Positions 1-8,042 of a stretch of 64,000 nt of DNA are shown piece after piece. The stretch spans positions 1-64,000 of IMG/VR virus record IMGVR_UViG_3300023174_000090, one strand, 5' to 3'. Every line of letters begins with the position of its first letter. Positions within the stretch are counted from its first letter, which is position 1. A program made the position numbers and the translations under genes. Below the pieces are notes generated by a model, which was not told the DNA's origin, searched no databases, and worked only from the letters and a program-made list of their open reading frames with translations. The stretch is from a virus.

Positions 1-126
1 TGGCCTTATGGAGATCATGAGATAAGAAATCGAGTAGAGCCTTTAAAGAAAGATTATTCTGAGATATTAGGAAAAGACTTCTCTGAAAAAATTAATGAGT
101 CGTTTAAATGGATTAATAGTCTTTAA
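1..126 (+). CDS. Sulfotransferase, C-terminal fragment (5' truncated by window edge)
   Basis: Open from base 1 to a TAA at 124-126, giving 41 residues without a start codon in the window. The sequence (DHEIRNRVEPLKKDYSEILG, then KDFSEKINESFKWI) aligns by eye with the last 45 residues of the complete sulfotransferase at 39301-40119 (DLHTIRSEVIPLNTDYKEVL, then GKDICNWIDKTYYNY). Both share the E/S-V-x-PL-x-x-DY-x-E-x-LGKD core. It is therefore most likely the end of a second, paralogous PAPS-dependent sulfotransferase, which would transfer sulfate to a glycan or other acceptor. A strong terminator follows 24 bases later. Catalytic and PAPS-binding parts lie outside the window, so activity cannot be judged. 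Confidence 0.6.
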   Translation, partial: WPYGDHEIRNRVEPLKKDYSEILGKDFSEKINESFKWINSL

Positions 127-149
127 AAGTTAATATAAACTGATAAATA

Positions 150-186
150 AACTTAGGAGTGGTTATCTGCTCCTAAGTTTTTTTTG
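150..186 (+). terminator. Rho-independent terminator after the sulfotransferase
   Basis: A perfect 10-bp stem (AACTTAGGAG at 150-159, CTCCTAAGTT at 170-179) with a 10-base loop runs into a tract of T residues up to 185. It separates the upstream sulfotransferase gene from the fibre and head genes. Confidence 0.85.
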
Positions 187-199
187 TATAAGTATAATC

Positions 200-367
200 A
201 TGGAAGAACAAAGAATATACAGCACAATTTTAATCAAAAGAAGAGTAAAGGGCGAAGCAGGACCGCCGCCAATGCTTAATAAAGGTGAATTAGCATTCAA
301 CGAAACAAATCAAACTTTATATATTGGATCAAATATGCCAAGTCTTTCAGCCGCAGAAGAATTTTAG
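200..367 (+). CDS. Small fibre-type protein with Mtd_N-like motif
   Basis: This 55-residue ORF opens with ATG 14 bases after a terminator and ends with TAG. It contains RRVKGEAGPPPMLNKGELAF followed by NETNQTLYIG. This is the signature (basic start, then L-x-x-GELAFN-x-x-x-x-TLYIG) found at the N-termini of many phage tail-fibre and tropism proteins, such as the Mtd N-terminal-like domain. On its own it is too short to be a fibre. It may be a free-standing attachment module or the remnant of a longer fibre whose distal part has been lost. The next gene begins with a related motif, so the two may derive from one ancestor. Function is inferred only from the motif. Confidence 0.6.
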   Translation: MEEQRIYSTILIKRRVKGEAGPPPMLNKGELAFNETNQTLYIGSNMPSLSAAEEF

Positions 368-391
368 CATTGAAAAAACCAATTTTTTTAC

Positions 392-397
392 TAAATA
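392..397 (+). promoter_or_regulatory. Late promoter element TAAATA (for 409-1176)
   Basis: TAAATA ends 11 bases before the ATG at 409. It matches the core of the T4 late promoter TATAAATA read by a gp55-type sigma factor, which is encoded at 44576-45226. Confidence 0.55.
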
Positions 398-408
398 TGT
401 GATATATT

Positions 409-1176
409 ATGCCATCTCTAGGCGAAAGTATCATAAAATTTAAAAGATCAACAATTTCCAATAGAACACCTGATTTATCTGCATTAGAATTGGGTGAATT
501 GGCACTGAATCTTGCTGATGGTAAGATATTTTTTAAAAAAATTAATGATGAAAACGAGTCTCTAATTTCTTTTTTAAATTCTGAGCATAATTTATTTACA
601 TTTAATCAGAATCTAAGTTCATATTCATTTCAATATGGAAATAATATAGCTGATGAAATATTTTCATCAGTTTTTAATGGCATAAATAATAAAGTTTCCG
701 GTGCGGCATCAACAATAACAAATGGAGAAGAGAATGAGATTGATAGTAATTTTTCATTTATAGGTGCAGGATATAATAATAAAATTTTATTAGATTCTAA
801 CAACTCTTTTAATGCCGCAGGATCAAATAATTTAATTCAACACGAAAATGTTTTTACATTAGGATCTAACCTAACTAGTCATGCAGAAAATTTTACATAT
901 GTAAATAATTTAAGTTCTACGGGAAGTTTATATGTAACCAATAATTTAGAAATTAATAACAATCAAGAAACAATTTCTTTATATGTAGGATCAAACAAGG
1001 TTGGAATCAATACAGACAGTCCTACAGAAGCTTTAAGCATTGTGGGTAATGCTAGTATAACACAAGACATAGAAGTAACAGACTTTAACAAAGGTGTAAT
1101 ATTAAGATCACCGAATAACAATAGATGGAGAATTACCGTAAATAACTCAGGACAGTTAATTACGACAGCATTGTAA
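409..1176 (+). CDS. Tail-fibre-like protein with short YadA-like head segment
   Basis: 255 residues. Residues about 8-45 carry a second copy of the GELALN motif seen in the preceding gene (FKRSTISNRTPDLSALELGE). Residues about 85-150 are degenerate YadA-type head repeats (FNGINNKVSGAASTITNG, IGAGYNNK, LGSNLTS). Residues 160-255 match in style the NNLSSTGSLYV...KVGINTDSPTEALSIVG segment of the giant fibre at 33321-37310. The protein is therefore a short virion fibre or whisker of that family, probably trimeric. It lies directly upstream of neck gene gp13, where T4 relatives often encode neck whiskers. That role is an inference from position. No Shine-Dalgarno site is present. Confidence 0.65.
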   Translation: MPSLGESIIKFKRSTISNRTPDLSALELGELALNLADGKIFFKKINDENESLISFLNSEHNLFTFNQNLSSYSFQYGNNIADEIFSSVFNGINNKVSGAASTITNGEENEIDSNFSFIGAGYNNKILLDSNNSFNAAGSNNLIQHENVFTLGSNLTSHAENFTYVNNLSSTGSLYVTNNLEINNNQETISLYVGSNKVGINTDSPTEALSIVGNASITQDIEVTDFNKGVILRSPNNNRWRITVNNSGQLITTAL

Positions 1177-1182
1177 TAAGTA
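1177..1182 (+). promoter_or_regulatory. Possible late promoter variant TAAGTA (for gp13)
   Basis: TAAGTA, one base off TAAATA, lies 8 bases upstream of the ATG at 1191. It is a weaker match than most in this window. Confidence 0.3.
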
Positions 1183-1190
1183 TATTATAT

Positions 1191-2078
1191 ATGCCTTATC
1201 CATCACAACCAGTTTTACCTAATTCTTTTCATGGCGGTACAACTTTTAATACTCAAATTAAAAGCTATGATCTTTTGGCACAAAGAGTTCGTAGAAGCTT
1301 GGGAGAACCTTTGATTCAAATAGAAATTAGTAGTGAACAAATCTATGAAATGATTGATATTGCAATCGAATATTTCACAAAATTTGCAGGTTTAGAAGAA
1401 GAATATTTAATTTTTAGATCCGATCTGTATAAATCTGGAGTTGGTCTTGAGATTGGAAAATTAATGAATATTACTCCAGACATGTATAATTCAAATACAT
1501 CCAATCCTTCATTAAGTGCTTCTTATGATTATGATTTAGATGATTATAGAAGAGTTGTAGACGTATTTTCATTTGCAGAAGGAAACAATACAGGAGTTAA
1601 TACCCTATTTACTATTGAAAATACAATCGCACAACAAGCTTATTTTGGACATTTATTGGGAAATGTTGGCTATGATTTAGTTACTTGGCAAGCTCTTAAA
1701 ACATGGTTAGATACAAGAGATAAATTATTAGCACTAACTCCATATTTAAGATTCGATCCAGATTCTCAAATATTAAAAATAATTCCAGAACCATCTCAGC
1801 AAAGCAGTACGCCATATTTTGGATTAATAGGCTGTAAAATGCAAAAACCATTGAAATACTTGGTTGGTCAACTGTGGGTTTACAGATATACCCTCGCATT
1901 AACAAAAATTGCAGTTGGACATACAAGAGGTAAATTCAGCGGAACTAACCTTTTCGGAGGACAAGCCGTTAATCATACGGATTTAATGTCTCAAGGAATT
2001 GCGGAAAAGAAAGAATTAGAAGACGAAATTACAAAAGATCTTGTGGACCGCGACCCCATTCGGTTCTTCGTCGGTTAA
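1191..2078 (+). CDS. 13: Neck protein gp13
   Basis: 295 residues, close to T4 gp13 (309). The N-terminal third has the conserved AQRVRRSLGEPLIQIEISSE and QIYEMIDIAIEYF block of this neck family. The C-terminus, in which a tryptophan/tyrosine-rich helix is followed by FGGQAVNHTDLMSQGIAEKK and the terminal FFVG, matches the end of T4 gp13. The protein joins the filled head to the tail at the connector. It precedes gp4, the other head-completion factor, by 2 bases (stop at 2076-2078, ATG at 2081), so the two are probably co-transcribed. Confidence 0.8.
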   Translation: MPYPSQPVLPNSFHGGTTFNTQIKSYDLLAQRVRRSLGEPLIQIEISSEQIYEMIDIAIEYFTKFAGLEEEYLIFRSDLYKSGVGLEIGKLMNITPDMYNSNTSNPSLSASYDYDLDDYRRVVDVFSFAEGNNTGVNTLFTIENTIAQQAYFGHLLGNVGYDLVTWQALKTWLDTRDKLLALTPYLRFDPDSQILKIIPEPSQQSSTPYFGLIGCKMQKPLKYLVGQLWVYRYTLALTKIAVGHTRGKFSGTNLFGGQAVNHTDLMSQGIAEKKELEDEITKDLVDRDPIRFFVG

Positions 2079-2080
2079 AA

Positions 2081-2545
2081 ATGAAACCTAAAATTGGTAA
2101 AAAAAATTCAAATTATATTCAAGGAATCTTTAGTATTTCAAATAAACAAAAATATAAAGGTTCTCTTCCTTGTATATATAGATCAAAATTAGAATTAACG
2201 GTATTCAGGTGGTTTGATAATAATCCAAACATATTATCATGGGGATCGGAAAGTGTTGTGGTTCCATATCAGTCTCCTCTAGACGGAAGAATTCACAGAT
2301 ATTTTGTAGATTTAGTTGCTGAGATGAAAGATAGGAATGGTAAAATTAGAAAATTGTTAATCGAAATTAAACCGTATAGGCAAACACTAAAACCGGAATC
2401 AAACAATAATAAAAAAATTAAAACAATTTTATATGAACAAACTCAGTGGGTAACAAATCAGGCTAAGTGGCAGGCTGCATCTGCGTGGGCGTCTAAAAAG
2501 GGCTATGAATTTTTCATTATGACAGAAAAACACATTAATGGTTGA
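2081..2545 (+). CDS. 4: Head completion protein gp4 (TnsA-like nuclease fold)
   Basis: 154 residues versus 150 in T4. The whole length follows T4 gp4: YRSKLELTVFRWFDNNPNIL, SWGSESVVVPY, then the RYFVDLV and LLIEIKP strands, then WQAASAWASKKGYEFFIMTE. The D (FVDL) and E-x-K (IEIKP) are the metal-binding residues of a TnsA/PD-(D/E)XK nuclease. gp4 acts at head completion, probably trimming or protecting the packaged DNA end before tail joining. It is coupled to gp13, 2 bases upstream. Confidence 0.9.
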   Translation: MKPKIGKKNSNYIQGIFSISNKQKYKGSLPCIYRSKLELTVFRWFDNNPNILSWGSESVVVPYQSPLDGRIHRYFVDLVAEMKDRNGKIRKLLIEIKPYRQTLKPESNNNKKIKTILYEQTQWVTNQAKWQAASAWASKKGYEFFIMTEKHING

Positions 2546-2592
2546 ATTATAATATTTCAAGATAAATATGATAAAAAGAACATTCTTTGTAA

Positions 2593-2598
2593 TAAATA
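2593..2598 (+). promoter_or_regulatory. Late promoter element TAAATA (for gp21)
   Basis: TAAATA lies 14 bases before the ATG of gene 21 in a 67-base intergenic spacer. A second, weaker TAAATT follows at 2599-2604, 8 bases from the ATG. Confidence 0.5.
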
Positions 2599-2612
2599 TA
2601 AATTAACAACAT

Positions 2613-3287
2613 ATGTCAAAAAATGCCTATAGCCTTTTAGTCGAAGAACCAACCTATGAAGTAAAATACCTCATAGAAGAAAAAAATAAAAACACTCCTT
2701 CTATTTTACATATCCAAGGACCATTCTTAATGGCTAATGAAGCCAACAAAAATAAAAGAGTCTATCCATTAGAAGAAATGGTAAAAGAGGTTGGTCGATA
2801 TACCGATGAAATGATTAGGACTCAGAGAGCTACAGGAGAACTTAATCATCCTTCAAGTCCAGAAATTAATTTAGAGAGAGTTTGTCATGTTGTCACAGAA
2901 TTAAAACAAAATGGTAATATTTTCGAAGGGAAATCCAAAGTTCTTTCAACTCCAATGGGACAGATTGTTAGATCCCTCATTATGGATGGTGTCAAATTAG
3001 GGGTATCCAGTAGAGCATTGGGAAGATTGGATGAAGGTAGAAATGGTGTTAATAAAGTTTCCGATTTTCGATTGGTTGCTGTTGACGTTGTTGCGGACCC
3101 TTCGGTTCCTACTGCATTTGTAAATGGAATTTTAGAATCTAAACAATGGATACTTAATGAAGATGGAAAATTTGCACCAGTGTTTGATCGTTTCGAAAAA
3201 GCTATTTCAAATCTTCCTAGAAGGAATACAGACAAATATCTTACAGAAGAAATTATAAAATTTATAAATTGTTTAAAGACATTGTAA
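2613..3287 (+). CDS. 21: Prohead core protease gp21
   Basis: 224 residues, similar to T4 gp21 (212). It is an S21/S78-type herpes-assemblin-like serine protease. The visible catalytic elements are His79 (GELNHP), Ser132/133 (LGVSSRALG) and the Asp-containing strand RLVAVDVVADPSVPTAF. It matures the prohead by cleaving the scaffold gp22 and capsid gp23 N-terminal regions. It lies upstream of a small core protein, gp22 and gp23, as in T4-type phages. The minus-strand ORF over this gene is a shadow. Confidence 0.92.
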   Translation: MSKNAYSLLVEEPTYEVKYLIEEKNKNTPSILHIQGPFLMANEANKNKRVYPLEEMVKEVGRYTDEMIRTQRATGELNHPSSPEINLERVCHVVTELKQNGNIFEGKSKVLSTPMGQIVRSLIMDGVKLGVSSRALGRLDEGRNGVNKVSDFRLVAVDVVADPSVPTAFVNGILESKQWILNEDGKFAPVFDRFEKAISNLPRRNTDKYLTEEIIKFINCLKTL

Positions 3288-3296
3288 ATATTAGAA

Positions 3297-3302
3297 TAAA
3301 TA
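3297..3302 (+). promoter_or_regulatory. Late promoter element TAAATA (for small core protein)
   Basis: TAAATA 6 bases before the ATG at 3309. Another TAAATA at 3285-3290 overlaps the stop codon of gene 21. Confidence 0.45.
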
Positions 3303-3308
3303 ATAAAT

Positions 3309-3560
3309 ATGAATATAAAAACCTTAATATCAAGTTTCATAGCTCAAATTTGTGAGAAGAAATATGCTACAGCAAATTCTACTCTCAAAAAAATTGTTAC
3401 TGAAAAAGTAAAACAAAAAGTGGAAAAAATTAAAAAGGAAATTGCTCCTAAAAAAGAAAAAAAATCTGTATCAGATAAAAGCAATTCCAAGAAACCAAAA
3501 TCCACAAAAAAATCTTTTAAAAAAAATATTAAAAAAGATTCTAAAAGAGGAATGAAGTAA
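3309..3560 (+). CDS. Small basic prohead core protein
   Basis: 83 residues. An N-terminal amphipathic segment (AQICEKKYATANSTLKKIVT, then EKVKQKVEKIKK) is followed by a very lysine-rich tail with repeated KKPKS/KKSFKKN. The start resembles small T4-family prohead core proteins (the gp67/gp68 type), which have an analogous ATA-x-x-x-LK-x-I-V-x-x-KV-K pattern. Its place between gp21 and gp22 supports a core role. The polybasic tail could contact DNA or the acidic scaffold. The exact T4 counterpart is not certain. Confidence 0.55.
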   Translation: MNIKTLISSFIAQICEKKYATANSTLKKIVTEKVKQKVEKIKKEIAPKKEKKSVSDKSNSKKPKSTKKSFKKNIKKDSKRGMK

Positions 3561-3563
3561 GAG

Positions 3564-3569
3564 TAAATA
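3564..3569 (+). promoter_or_regulatory. Late promoter element TAAATA (for gp22)
   Basis: TAAATA with 12 bases to the ATG of gene 22, in the 21-base spacer after the small core gene. Confidence 0.5.
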
Positions 3570-3581
3570 GTAATATATAAT

Positions 3582-4478
3582 ATGGATATCTCATCAATCA
3601 TATCAAATATTGATACAAGCGTTCTCAACGAAGAAACCGCATCTTTAATCGCAGAGGCATTTCAAACCGCTGTAGAAGAAAAGGTAACTGCCAATCTTGA
3701 ATTACAAGTCGAAAAAGCATTGTCCAGACAAGACGAGGAGCATGCTGCAAAACTTGAAAAACTTTTAGAAGCGATTGATGCCGATCATTCCGATAAATTG
3801 CAAAAAGTAGTAGGAGCCATCAATACCAATCATGCTGTTAAGCTCGACAAGTTGGTTTCTTTTTATAGAAAAGCTCTCAATGAACGTGCTGAAAAATTTG
3901 GAAATAAAGTTGTAAATGAACTTAGTACTTTTATTGACAAATATATTCAATCAACTCTTCCTTACACAGAACTCAAGGAAGCTGTTTCCAATACCTATGC
4001 CAAATCACAATTAGATAAGATTAAAGGAATAATTTCCATAGATCCCGAAGCTATTAACGAAAGTGTTAAGGGTGTTATTACTCAGGGTAAAAAGAAGATT
4101 GATAATCTTGAGGAAAGATTAAATGAATCTTATAAAGATAATTTGATTCTTCAAGAAGAACTTGAAAATGCAAAATCTTCACTTCTTTTGGAGCAAAAAA
4201 CAAGAGGCATGTCCAGTTCTAAAAAAGGATATGTTTTAAACTTACTTTCAGATAAATCTCGTTCTTACATCGAAGAAAATTTCAATTATGTAATTGAAAT
4301 GTTCGAAAAAGACGAAACAAAAACCACTAACAAACTTGTAGAGGAAGCTAAAAAAACTTCAATCTCCAAAGATGTTAGAGTTCCTACTAAAGTATTCACA
4401 GAATCTGTTAATACTGAAAATACATCAGAAGTAACTCCCGTAAATAGTTACTTGAGTGCTTTAAAGGAAATTCGATAA
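3582..4478 (+). CDS. 22: Prohead core scaffolding protein gp22
   Basis: 298 residues versus 269 in T4. It is almost wholly helical, with charged heptad-rich stretches. Near residues 45-95 there are three near-repeats of a 13-residue unit (HAAKLEKLLEAID, HSDKLQKVVGAIN, HAVKLDKLVSFYR). A second coiled coil follows around residues 180-215. It forms the internal scaffold of the prohead and is degraded by gp21. Its place between gp21 and gp23 and its composition identify it. Several stretches use more C-ending codons than the flanking AT-rich genes, as does gp23. Confidence 0.85.
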   Translation: MDISSIISNIDTSVLNEETASLIAEAFQTAVEEKVTANLELQVEKALSRQDEEHAAKLEKLLEAIDADHSDKLQKVVGAINTNHAVKLDKLVSFYRKALNERAEKFGNKVVNELSTFIDKYIQSTLPYTELKEAVSNTYAKSQLDKIKGIISIDPEAINESVKGVITQGKKKIDNLEERLNESYKDNLILQEELENAKSSLLLEQKTRGMSSSKKGYVLNLLSDKSRSYIEENFNYVIEMFEKDETKTTNKLVEEAKKTSISKDVRVPTKVFTESVNTENTSEVTPVNSYLSALKEIR

Positions 4479-4488
4479 TTTTAAGGTG

Positions 4489-4509
4489 GAGAAGGTACAA
4501 CGCTTTCTC
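4489..4509 (+). promoter_or_regulatory. 23: Leader hairpin upstream of gp23
   Basis: GAGAAGG (4489-4495) can pair with CTTTCTC (4503-4509), including one G-U pair, around a 7-base loop. It lies in the 66-base spacer before the capsid gene. The spacer also holds a purine-rich AAAGGAAAAAA stretch. A TAAATA at 4441-4446 inside gp22 could start a transcript with a leader of roughly 85 bases, unusually long for this genome. Confidence 0.35.
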
Positions 4510-4544
4510 GAAACGCTAAATCCAAAGGAAAAAATAACAAAAAT

Positions 4545-6020
4545 ATGACTAATGTAAAACCCGCACCCGGATTCATTGACAAATCCCGTGCTAATCAACT
4601 CCTCGAAAAATGGGCACCCGTACTTAATTACTCAAGTGATAAAGTCCGTCCCATTGAAGATGAACACGCTCGCGTGACAACTGCCATGCTCATGGAAAAC
4701 CAAGAGCGTTGGTGTTTGGAGGAAAATGGTAACTTTGCTGGTAACGGTGGAGCTTTCGGTAGTGGAAGCACTATCGGGGGTATTTATACACCTCCCGGTA
4801 GAGTTGGATCGAATGACGGTTATGCCGCCAACGATGCTCGTTTACCAAAGGTTCTTATACCGATGATCAGACGTACCTTCCCAGAGTTGATTACTAACGA
4901 AATTGTTGGTGTCCAACCGATGAGTGGTCCTGTTGGTCTTGCTTTTGCTCTGCGCTACCGCTACGATGCTAATAGCTTGGGTGGAAACGGAGTTGACGGT
5001 TACTCAACCGGACTCGGTCCCACACAATCAAGCAATTACAACGTTGGGAACACAAACTATCAAGTTTCTCGCGCTGGCTCGGATGGTGCTGAACTCGGTT
5101 ATCAATATCTTGATACCCGTTTCACAGGCACTTCAGCTTCATCACTTACCGGAAATACTGATTTCTCGGTTGTTGATCAAGATAGAGGTGTTGCAGCTAT
5201 CCTCAGCCAATTCGAACTCACTGGTAACATTCCTCAAGTAACTGTCGAATTCAGCAAAACCGCCGTCGAGGCTGGCACACGCCGCCTCGCCGCTCGCTGG
5301 TCTGTTGAGCTTGAACAGGACTTGAAAAACATGAACGGTCTCGATATCGACTCTGAATTAACTAACGCTATGTCGTATGAAATTCAGGCTGAAATCGACC
5401 GCGAAATGGTTATCAGAATGATTCAAGTTGCTCTCAATGCAGGTAGCCTTAATGGATATAGCTTCTGGTACGCTCAATCCGCCGACGCACGTTGGTTGGG
5501 TGAGAGAAACAGAGACTTCTACAGCAAAGTTATCGTTGAGGCCAACCGTATTGCTATCCGCAATCGTCGTGGTTCCGCTAACTTCATTATTGCAACACCT
5601 CGCGTGTGTGCAATTCTTGAAATGTTGCCTGAGTTTCAGTGGATGCCAGTAAACGGTAACGTTAACACTCAGCCAACAGGCATTGCCAAAGTTGGTACAT
5701 TGGGTGGACGTTTCGCTGTTTACCGCGACACTCGTACAGATGCTCAATATCTCGCAGGACAAAGACAGAACCCATTAGAGTATGCCTTGTTAGGTTACAA
5801 AGGTACCGAGTATTACGATACTGGTATTGTATATTGTCCGTATATCCCTGTGATGATTCAGCGTACAGTTGGTCCGAATGACTTCTCACCTCGCGTTGGT
5901 CTTATGACTCGTTACGGAGTTGTTGATTATATCTTCGGTGCTGCACTGTACTACCATGTAATCATCGTCAAGGGTCTCGGTCAAGAATTTGCACCTAATC
6001 AGACAGCACTCTATCTGTAA
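4545..6020 (+). CDS. 23: Major capsid protein gp23
   Basis: 491 residues (T4: 521). Recognisable T4 gp23 landmarks are the N-terminal helix ANQLLEKWAPVL, MIRRTFPELITNEIVGVQPM followed by SGPVGLAFALRYRY, and the C-terminal KGLGQEFAPNQ. The protein forms the hexamers of the shell after gp21 cleavage. Codon use is clearly different from the surroundings, with many C- and G-ending codons and a visibly higher GC content. This fits translational selection on the most abundant virion protein. A terminator follows 20 bases after the stop. Confidence 0.95.
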   Translation: MTNVKPAPGFIDKSRANQLLEKWAPVLNYSSDKVRPIEDEHARVTTAMLMENQERWCLEENGNFAGNGGAFGSGSTIGGIYTPPGRVGSNDGYAANDARLPKVLIPMIRRTFPELITNEIVGVQPMSGPVGLAFALRYRYDANSLGGNGVDGYSTGLGPTQSSNYNVGNTNYQVSRAGSDGAELGYQYLDTRFTGTSASSLTGNTDFSVVDQDRGVAAILSQFELTGNIPQVTVEFSKTAVEAGTRRLAARWSVELEQDLKNMNGLDIDSELTNAMSYEIQAEIDREMVIRMIQVALNAGSLNGYSFWYAQSADARWLGERNRDFYSKVIVEANRIAIRNRRGSANFIIATPRVCAILEMLPEFQWMPVNGNVNTQPTGIAKVGTLGGRFAVYRDTRTDAQYLAGQRQNPLEYALLGYKGTEYYDTGIVYCPYIPVMIQRTVGPNDFSPRVGLMTRYGVVDYIFGAALYYHVIIVKGLGQEFAPNQTALYL

Positions 6021-6039
6021 GTTCCAAGACTCAAAAATT

Positions 6040-6074
6040 TTACCCATCCTCGAAAGAAGATGGGTAATTTTTTT
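6040..6074 (+). terminator. Rho-independent terminator after gp23
   Basis: The stem TTACCCATC/GATGGGTAA (6040-6048 with 6059-6067), extended by a TC/GA pair, is capped by a GAAA tetraloop (6052-6055) and followed by seven T residues. It ends the head gene transcript before the homing endonuclease. Confidence 0.9.
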
Positions 6075-6124
6075 GTATTTTTTTATTTACTTATGATACA
6101 GATTTGTAATTATAATATATAAAT

Positions 6125-7573
6125 ATGGAAAAAAAATTATGCAAATGTGGATGTGGAATTGAATTAAAAAACATAAAAAATACATATATTTTGGGACACT
6201 CTAATAGATCTCCAGATGTAAAGCTTAAAAAGGCACAAATTTTTTTAAATAAATATGGTGTTGATAATCCTTCCAAACTTAAAGAAGTGAAAGAAAAAAA
6301 AGAAAAAACCAATCTACAAAAATTTGGAACTAAATATGCGTCTCAAAATGATGATATAAAGAAAGAAGTTAAGGAAAAATGGATAGAAAAATATGGCGTT
6401 GATAACCCCTCTAAACTTCCAGAAGTTAGAAAAATCATATCAGAAAAGAGTAAAGCATCTAGAGAAATTGTTAGAGAAAAGACACAAAAATCTTTCTATA
6501 AAACAATTTTAAAACGCTTGTACGAAGAAGGAAAAATGGGAACATTGGAACCGATGTTTGATTATAATGATTATAGAGGTAGGCTTTTTAAATATCCATT
6601 TAAGTGTAAAAAATGCTCTACTACATTTGAAACAAATTTAAGAATTGCATATGAACCATTGAGATGTTTTACATGTAGTCCTAAAATTGACACGGGAGGA
6701 CAATCTATTTTAGAAAAAGAGATATGTGATTATGTTAAAACATTAGATTGTAATATAAAAGAGCAAAATAGAACTATTATATCCCCTTTGGAATTGGATA
6801 TTGTTTCAGAAACTCATAAAATTGCTATAGAAGTAGATGGATTATATTGGCATTCGGAAACATCTGGAAATAAAAATAAATTCTACCATTCAACAAAGAA
6901 AAAATTAACAAATGATGCTGGTTACAAATTAATACAAATATTCGAAGATGAATGGATGGAAAAGCAAAAAACAGTAAAATCCAGACTTAAAAATCTTTTC
7001 AATAAAAACAGTAGAAAAATATATGCCCGAAAATGTATTGTTAAAAAAATTTCATCTGAAATTAAATCAAAATTTTTAAAAAAATATCATATTCAAGGAA
7101 ATGATAAATCCAACATTCATTTAGGATTATACTATAAAAATCGTTTAGTTTCTGTAATGACATTCAATCCTTACCGAATAGCACTTGGAAATACACCCAA
7201 GAAAAATTGCTACGAATTGACAAGACTTTGTTCAATATTTAATTTTTCCATTATAGGGGGTGCATCAAAATTATTGAAATATTTTGAAACTAATTATAAA
7301 CCAAGAGAAATTCTATCATATGCAGATAAAAGATGGTCGGAAGGAAATGTTTATAATTTATTGGGGTTTGATTTTATAGGAACAACTCAACCAAATTATT
7401 GGTACATTATTAAAAACCAAAGAAAGCATAGGTTTGCTTATAGAAAATCAGAGCTTTCAAAACTGTTAAAAACATTTGATAATAACTTAACAGAATGGGA
7501 AAATATGCAACTAAATGGGTATGATAGAATTTGGGATTGTGGACACCTTAAATTTATAAAATCCTATTCTTGA
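6125..7573 (+). CDS. Free-standing homing endonuclease, Vsr-like (EDxHD type)
   Basis: 482 residues. An N-terminal CxCxCG start is followed by two YGVDNPSK modules (residues 44-50 and 90-96) of the kind found in DNA-binding parts of phage homing nucleases. Next come two CxxC pairs (Cys161/164 and 181/184). The nuclease core has ELDI (223-226), IEVDGLYWHS (235-244), His255, Asp264 and IFEDEW (272-277). This arrangement of E, D, H and D residues fits the Vsr-like fold described for the EDxHD homing endonucleases. The gene sits alone between the gp23 terminator and the convergent small terminase gene, overlapping the latter by 10 bases. That location is typical for intronless homing of a nuclease beside a conserved target gene. 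The target is not known; the neighbouring gp23 or gp16 are candidates. Confidence 0.8.
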   Translation: MEKKLCKCGCGIELKNIKNTYILGHSNRSPDVKLKKAQIFLNKYGVDNPSKLKEVKEKKEKTNLQKFGTKYASQNDDIKKEVKEKWIEKYGVDNPSKLPEVRKIISEKSKASREIVREKTQKSFYKTILKRLYEEGKMGTLEPMFDYNDYRGRLFKYPFKCKKCSTTFETNLRIAYEPLRCFTCSPKIDTGGQSILEKEICDYVKTLDCNIKEQNRTIISPLELDIVSETHKIAIEVDGLYWHSETSGNKNKFYHSTKKKLTNDAGYKLIQIFEDEWMEKQKTVKSRLKNLFNKNSRKIYARKCIVKKISSEIKSKFLKKYHIQGNDKSNIHLGLYYKNRLVSVMTFNPYRIALGNTPKKNCYELTRLCSIFNFSIIGGASKLLKYFETNYKPREILSYADKRWSEGNVYNLLGFDFIGTTQPNYWYIIKNQRKHRFAYRKSELSKLLKTFDNNLTEWENMQLNGYDRIWDCGHLKFIKSYS

Positions 7574-8034
7574 ACATTTCCTTCGATTAATTCAATTTTT
7601 TTTCTAGGCTCTTTATCTTGAATTTTTAATATTTCATCGCGTGTTGCGATAACAATATTATTGGTTTGACTTCCAATATTACCCAATCCTAATTTATTAG
7701 AACTTGCTTCTATATTTGCAACTTCTAAATTGTTTTTATGTTGCTTTGCCTGTAGATTGATTTTATTTAAATGGTCTATGGCTTTTGTGGTTGCTGCTAT
7801 GAGCTGTGCAAGTGCTGAAATTTCCTTCGGATCTTGTCCGGATACTACGCTATCCTTTAAATCGTTTGCTGCTGCTAATCCTATTTCTATGACTTCTGCG
7901 GTTTTGTTGTAAACATATTCTCCTACGTTTTGATCATTGAGATTGGGGGTTGTTTTTTCTATTTTCTTTTGGGATGGCACAGAATCATATTTCAACTGGT
8001 CTATAATGTTATCTATATCATTGTCTTGATCCAT
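7564..8034 (-). CDS. 16: Small terminase subunit gp16
   Basis: 156 residues (T4: 164). The layout follows T4 gp16: an acidic N-terminus, a central pair of helices (VYNKTAEVIEIGLAAANDLK and EISALAQLIAATTKAIDHL, then NKINLQAKQHK), then a short NNIVIATRDEILKIQDKE segment resembling the T4 C-terminal QNATVFMGSPTELMDEI. It would form a ring that recognises DNA and regulates the large terminase gp17, which lies outside this window. A late promoter element precedes it. Identification rests on pattern rather than strong identity. Confidence 0.65.
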   Translation of the reverse strand: MDQDNDIDNIIDQLKYDSVPSQKKIEKTTPNLNDQNVGEYVYNKTAEVIEIGLAAANDLKDSVVSGQDPKEISALAQLIAATTKAIDHLNKINLQAKQHKNNLEVANIEASSNKLGLGNIGSQTNNIVIATRDEILKIQDKEPRKKIELIEGNVQE

Positions 8035-8042
8035 ATTTTAAA

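Noticed and set aside
200-1176. Diversity-generating retroelement suggested by Mtd-like N-terminal motifs
   Set aside because: No reverse transcriptase and no template/variable repeat pair biased at adenines was seen in the window.
2885-3340. Minus-strand ORF across gp21
   Set aside because: Shadow of a well-supported protease gene; no homology-like composition or promoter.
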